NCBI GenBank assembly: GCA_003519485.1
Contig: DOWQ01000140.1
Span: forward strand, 1 to 9,251
Direction of reading: 5' to 3'
Origin: Streptomyces sp.
GTDB lineage: Bacteria; Actinomycetota; Actinomycetes; Streptomycetales; Streptomycetaceae
DNA: 9,251 nt
The notes under the pieces were generated by a model that had not been told where the DNA came from, ran no database searches, and saw only the letters and a list, made by a program, of their open reading frames with translations. Shown piece by piece: positions 6,818-9,251 of the stretch; within the stretch, counting starts at the first letter, position 1; each line of letters begins with the position of its first letter. The translations under genes and the position numbers were made by a program.

Positions 6818-7079
6818 GGCGCGTGAAGAGTACGCCTCGTCGGTCAGAACCACGTCCGGCCCGGTGCGAGGACGTCCGTCGGCGGGCAAGGCGTACGCGG
6901 GCCATTACGTGCGAAGGCGGGCGCGTCACCGGCTTGTCCGGCGGTGAGAACGAACGCGAGAGGTTGGCAGTTGCAGTCGGCCGCAAGGTGGATCTTTGTG
7001 GTCAGTCCGCCGGGGGACCGGCCGATGGTGTGGTCTGCCGGTTCGCCGGCCGGAGCCCCTTTTCGCGGGCCCCGGCCGC
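6818..7079 (-). pseudogene. IS5-type transposase remnant, middle part, frameshifted
   Basis: Translating the minus strand and switching frames recovers one collinear stretch of an IS5-family DDE transposase. It reads AAGAREKG (about 7079-7056), then APAGEPADHTIGRSPGG and LTTKIHLAADCNCQPLAFVL up to GQAGDAPAF (about 7056-6912), then VMARVR (about 6908), then GRPRTGPDVVLTDEAYSSRA (about 6877-6818). These segments occupy three reading frames, so at least three frameshifts have accumulated. LTDEAYSS carries the second catalytic Asp. The N-terminus (with the first Asp) and everything after YSSRA are missing here. It starts 14 bases past the hydrolase stop and ends 50 bases before the deaminase start. 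It cannot encode a working enzyme. Confidence 0.85.
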
Positions 7080-7092
7080 GGTCCTCGACCGA

Positions 7093-7881
7093 TCAGGCGT
7101 GGGCACGGCAGAACTCGCGGACGGTGCGGTTGAATCGCTCCGGTGTCTCGAGGTTGCTGATGTGCCCCACGCCGGGGAGCACCACAAGCTCGGTGTTCGG
7201 AATCGCGTCCTCGAACGCATGGGCGACACTCAATGGGGACCGCACATCGAGCTCGCCCCAGAGGAGCAGGGTCGGCGCCATGATCGTGGGCAACAGGTCG
7301 CGCTCGTCGGCCTCGGCCATCATGAACAACTGCGCTCCCATGGTCTCCGGCCGCACGTCTTGGGCCATTGCGCCGAGCAACGGCACGAACGCGGCTGGAG
7401 GGTCACCGGCGAACAGCCCCGGTTGCGTCGGATCGAACCGCTCCCGGGGCACCGCTAGCATCCGCTTGGCCCCCTCGACCCGGGCCGCCACCTCCTCCGG
7501 CGGCAGCGAGCCCTTCCACCCGGCGTAGGTGTCGACCAGGATCAGCGTCCTGACCAGCTCCGGACGGTGGCGATACAGCTCTAGCGCGACCGTCCCGCCC
7601 CAGGAGAGCCCGGCGACGTGGGCCGGGCCGAGCCGCAGCGCCTCGATCACGGCGGCGAGGCAGTGCGCGAAGTCCACCAGGCCGAAGCCGGCTGGCAGAT
7701 CCGAGGACCGCCCCCCGCCCGGCTCGTCCCAGGCCACCACGGTGAACTCGTCGGCCAGTTCCACGAGTTGCGGCTGCCACATGCGGCCGTCCAGCCCCGC
7801 TCCGTGCACGAGAACCAGGGGCGGGCCGTGGCCCACGCGCGCATAGGCGACCTCCACCCCACTGACCTGCACCGTTGCCAT
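7093..7881 (-). CDS. Alpha/beta-fold hydrolase
   Basis: An intact 262-residue cytoplasmic hydrolase without signal peptide. Visible elements are the oxyanion HGAG (26-29), the nucleophile elbow GLSWGG (91-96, Ser93), the acid in LWGELDVRSP (Asp212) and the catalytic His240 in LPGVGHISN. A helical cap lies between about 121 and 190. This is the full catalytic triad in the order and spacing of 3-oxoadipate enol-lactonase/epoxide hydrolase-like family members. The substrate cannot be assigned. ATG 7881 is supported by the standard N-terminus (ATVQVSGVEVAYARVG) but not by a Shine-Dalgarno site; a TANNNT box six bases upstream suggests a leaderless message. The gene lies between two pieces of IS5-type transposase yet shows no damage, so it has probably been kept under selection or arrived recently. 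The C-terminus CRAHA runs almost directly into the transposase remnant. Confidence 0.88.
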   Translation of the reverse strand: MATVQVSGVEVAYARVGHGPPLVLVHGAGLDGRMWQPQLVELADEFTVVAWDEPGGGRSSDLPAGFGLVDFAHCLAAVIEALRLGPAHVAGLSWGGTVALELYRHRPELVRTLILVDTYAGWKGSLPPEEVAARVEGAKRMLAVPRERFDPTQPGLFAGDPPAAFVPLLGAMAQDVRPETMGAQLFMMAEADERDLLPTIMAPTLLLWGELDVRSPLSVAHAFEDAIPNTELVVLPGVGHISNLETPERFNRTVREFCRAHA

Positions 7882-7887
7882 GACACC

Positions 7888-7893
7888 AGGCTA
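7888..7893 (-). promoter_or_regulatory. Candidate -10 box for leaderless hydrolase transcript
   Basis: TAGCCT (7893-7888, minus strand) fits TANNNT and is followed by exactly six bases before ATG. That places the transcription start at or next to the start codon, the usual arrangement of leaderless actinobacterial genes. No convincing -35 element is seen, and there is no good Shine-Dalgarno sequence. Confidence 0.4.
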
Positions 7894-7929
7894 GGCGCGG
7901 CTGTGGGCGATGTCGCGGCGTACGGCTCG

Positions 7930-7965
7930 GGCGCGCGCCTACTGCCGGAGCTTCAGGCATGCTCC
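7930..7965. promoter_or_regulatory. Palindrome and inverted repeat upstream of the hydrolase
   Basis: GGCGCGCGCC (7930-7939) is a perfect 10-bp palindrome. GGAGC (7947-7951) and GCTCC (7961-7965) form a short inverted repeat with a 9-base loop. Both lie 49-84 bases before the hydrolase start and just past the end of the transposase fragment. They could be an operator or the decayed end of the IS; short GC palindromes are also expected by chance in this DNA. Confidence 0.2.
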
Positions 7966-7973
7966 AATCGTGA

Positions 7974-8165
7974 TCATGTGGCGGGACGGAGGCTGGGAAG
8001 CCAGATCACCGCCCCGCGCAGGTGGATCCCGGCGAGGTAGCTCTCGGGCGTCTTGTCGTCCCGGGTGGCGAGCCCGCGCCACGCCTTGATCTTGTTGATG
8101 CAGCGCTCCACGCTGTTGCGTTCTCGGTAGAGCTCGGCGTCGTGGGAGAGTGGTCGCCGGCCTCC
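7974..8165 (-). pseudogene. IS5-type transposase remnant, C-terminal part
   Basis: One open frame encodes GGRRPLSHDAELYRERNSVERC, INKIKAWRGLATRDDK, TPESYLAGIHLRGAVIWL and ends at TGA 7976-7974. This is the C-terminal third of an IS5-family DDE transposase; RNSVER holds the catalytic Glu. The N-terminal and middle parts, including both catalytic Asp residues, are absent upstream, where the kinase gene ends only 26 bases away. This piece begins roughly where the other remnant (7079-6818) stops, leaving a gap I estimate at 20-25 residues, so the two are nearly complementary. It has no frameshift, unlike its partner. Confidence 0.82.
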
Positions 8166-8191
8166 GGACCAGATGATCCGAACCAAATGGC

Positions 8192-9251
8192 CTAGTACGC
8201 GGCCGGCCCGAAGGCTCCGGGGTGGATCTGCTCGCGCACCGCCGCGTACTGCTGCCGGACGGCCTGCCCCACCGGCAGTTCCTCGCCCGGTTCGAACACC
8301 TGGGCGGCCGCGTCCTGCCAGCGCGGCGGCTCGTGCGGGGAGAGGGTGCCCTGCGCCACGCCCAACGCCCAGGCGGCCTGCCGGGCCGCACCCAGCGCCG
8401 CGTAGTCCGCCGGCTCCGGCACGACGACCTGCGCGCCGAACAGGGCCGGGGCCATCGCCTGTACGGCCGGCAGCCCGGCGGCCGCGCCGAGCAGGAACAC
8501 CCGGCGCACGGCCACGCCCCGGCCGCGCAGTACGTCCAGCGCATCGGCGAGCCCGCAGAGCATCCCCTCGAACGCCGCGCGCGCCATGTGCTCCGGTTTC
8601 ATGCTCTCCCGGCGCAGCCCGGCCAGGGTGCCCGCGGTGTGCGGCAGCGGGGGAGTGCGCTCGCCCTCGAGATAGGGGAGCAGTACGAGCCCGTGCGAGC
8701 CGGGCGTCGACTCGAGCGCCAGCTGCGACAGCCCGTCCAGGTCAGTACCCAGCAGCTCGGCGCTGCCGCGCAGCACGCGCACCGCGTTCGAGACGTGCAG
8801 CACCGGCAGGTGCATTCCCGTCGCGTCCGCGAACGAGGTGATCGTCCCGGTGGGGTCGACGAGCGCCTCGTGGTGCACGGCGAAGATCGATCCGGACGCG
8901 CCCAGGGACACCACGGCGTCACCGGACCCGACGCCGAGCCCGAACGACGCGGCCATCGTCTCGCCGGTGCCGGCGGAGATCAGCAGCCCCTCCGGGGTGT
9001 AGCCGGCCGGCTCGGCCGGCCCGAGCACGTCCGGCAGCGCGGCCTGCCGGCCGAGTGCCAGCTCCACCAGGTCGGGCCGGTACCCGCCCGCGGCGGCAGA
9101 CCAGTAGCCGGTGCTGGAGGCGGCGCCCCGGTCGGTCGTGCGCCGCTGGGGCCGGCCGAGCAGCTGCCAGACCAGCCAGTCGTGCGGCTGCAGCACCGCG
9201 GCGGTGCGCGCGGCGGCCTCCGGCTCCTGTCGCGCCAGCCAGCGCAGCTTG
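8192..9251 (-). CDS. FGGY-family carbohydrate kinase, xylulokinase-like (5' end outside window)
   Basis: The frame runs from the window edge to TAG 8194-8192, giving the last 352 residues. FGGY kinases phosphorylate sugars with ATP; xylulokinase makes xylulose 5-phosphate for the pentose phosphate pathway. VLQPHDWLVWQLLGR and TTDRGAASSTGYWS match the xylulokinase substrate-domain region, LLPYLEGERTP and the helix GMLCGLADALDVLRGRG are typical of the C-terminal ATPase lobe. Two signatures deviate. The usual GTGDN(A/M)AA, whose Asp is the catalytic base, reads GTGETMAAS (Glu97, Thr98). The nucleotide-binding GGGA reads GAAAG (255-259). The gene is otherwise intact with normal codon use, so it may be a paralogue with another substrate, an enzyme of reduced activity, or a non-catalytic relative. 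Transposase debris lies directly downstream. Family certain; substrate uncertain. Confidence 0.85.
   Translation of the reverse strand, partial: KLRWLARQEPEAAARTAAVLQPHDWLVWQLLGRPQRRTTDRGAASSTGYWSAAAGGYRPDLVELALGRQAALPDVLGPAEPAGYTPEGLLISAGTGETMAASFGLGVGSGDAVVSLGASGSIFAVHHEALVDPTGTITSFADATGMHLPVLHVSNAVRVLRGSAELLGTDLDGLSQLALESTPGSHGLVLLPYLEGERTPPLPHTAGTLAGLRRESMKPEHMARAAFEGMLCGLADALDVLRGRGVAVRRVFLLGAAAGLPAVQAMAPALFGAQVVVPEPADYAALGAARQAAWALGVAQGTLSPHEPPRWQDAAAQVFEPGEELPVGQAVRQQYAAVREQIHPGAFGPAAY

Larger units (their letters stand above)
6818..8165 (-). mobile_element. Hydrolase gene bracketed by two same-strand IS5-type fragments
   Basis: On the minus strand the order is transposase C-terminal piece (8165-7974), intact hydrolase (7881-7093), transposase middle piece (7079-6818). 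An intact transposase would have the middle piece first. Two histories fit. One is a composite element of two direct IS copies that lost their outer ends. The other is a circle carrying the hydrolase and one IS, opened inside the transposase gene. I found no terminal inverted repeats or target-site duplication, so the borders given are only the ends of recognisable transposase sequence. Confidence 0.45.

Noticed and set aside
7065..7110. The hydrolase C-terminus CRAHA as a fusion with the CRAH motif of the transposase
   Set aside because: IS5-type transposases have a similar CRAH(Q)H just before AAGAR, which made a fusion tempting. Here 19 bases separate the CRAH codons from AAGAR instead of about 6, so chance is more likely.
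4276..7458. A plus-strand open frame of over 1000 codons
   Set aside because: It runs antisense through the ABC gene, the deaminase and the transposase debris. Its product is low-complexity His/Arg/Gly/Asp-rich sequence with no recognisable domain, a known artefact of GC-rich coding DNA.
6355..9251. Deaminase, hydrolase and kinase as a defence or biosynthetic system
   Set aside because: They share a strand but are separated by IS fragments, a possible terminator and independent start signals, and no known pathway joins them. No nuclease, toxin, reverse transcriptase, integrase or carrier-protein gene is present.

Overview
The window comes from a Streptomyces or close relative. Base composition is very GC-rich with strong third-position G/C. 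A DnaG primase tail followed by a HrdA-like sigma factor and a two-gene ABC exporter is, as I recall, the arrangement around hrdA in Streptomyces genomes. The left 6 kb therefore looks like ordinary chromosomal backbone, and the right 2.5 kb looks rearranged.

Layout. 1-556 (+) is the 3' end of dnaG. 557-1031 holds no gene, but it carries a short degenerate tandem repeat directly after the dnaG stop and an inverted repeat before the next gene. 1032-2303 (+) is a group 2 sigma-70 factor, best matched to hrdA. Facing it across only 41 bp are two overlapping minus-strand genes, 6075-4309 and 4312-2345. They encode the two halves of an ABC exporter with one degenerate and one canonical ATP site. 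6076-6354 is a promoter/terminator region with an AT-rich pocket. 6768-6355 (-) is a small cytidine deaminase that closely resembles blasticidin-S deaminase.

From 6818 to 8165 lies an island of insertion-sequence debris. A frameshifted middle part of an IS5-type transposase (7079-6818) and the C-terminal part of the same kind of transposase (8165-7974) bracket an intact alpha/beta hydrolase (7881-7093). Both pieces are on the minus strand, but their order is swapped relative to an intact transposase. From 8192 to the window end is the 3' part of a minus-strand xylulokinase-like FGGY kinase whose catalytic and nucleotide-binding signatures are unusual.

How the genes work together. DnaG and the sigma factor are housekeeping or regulatory. 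The two ABC genes are translationally coupled and form one transporter. The deaminase, hydrolase and kinase are separate accessory functions next to old mobile DNA. I see no CRISPR array, RNA gene, integrase, toxin-antitoxin pair or biosynthetic cluster, and no clearly new multi-gene system. The most notable signals are the permuted IS fragments around the hydrolase, the blasticidin-deaminase-like enzyme, and the altered active-site motifs in the FGGY kinase.
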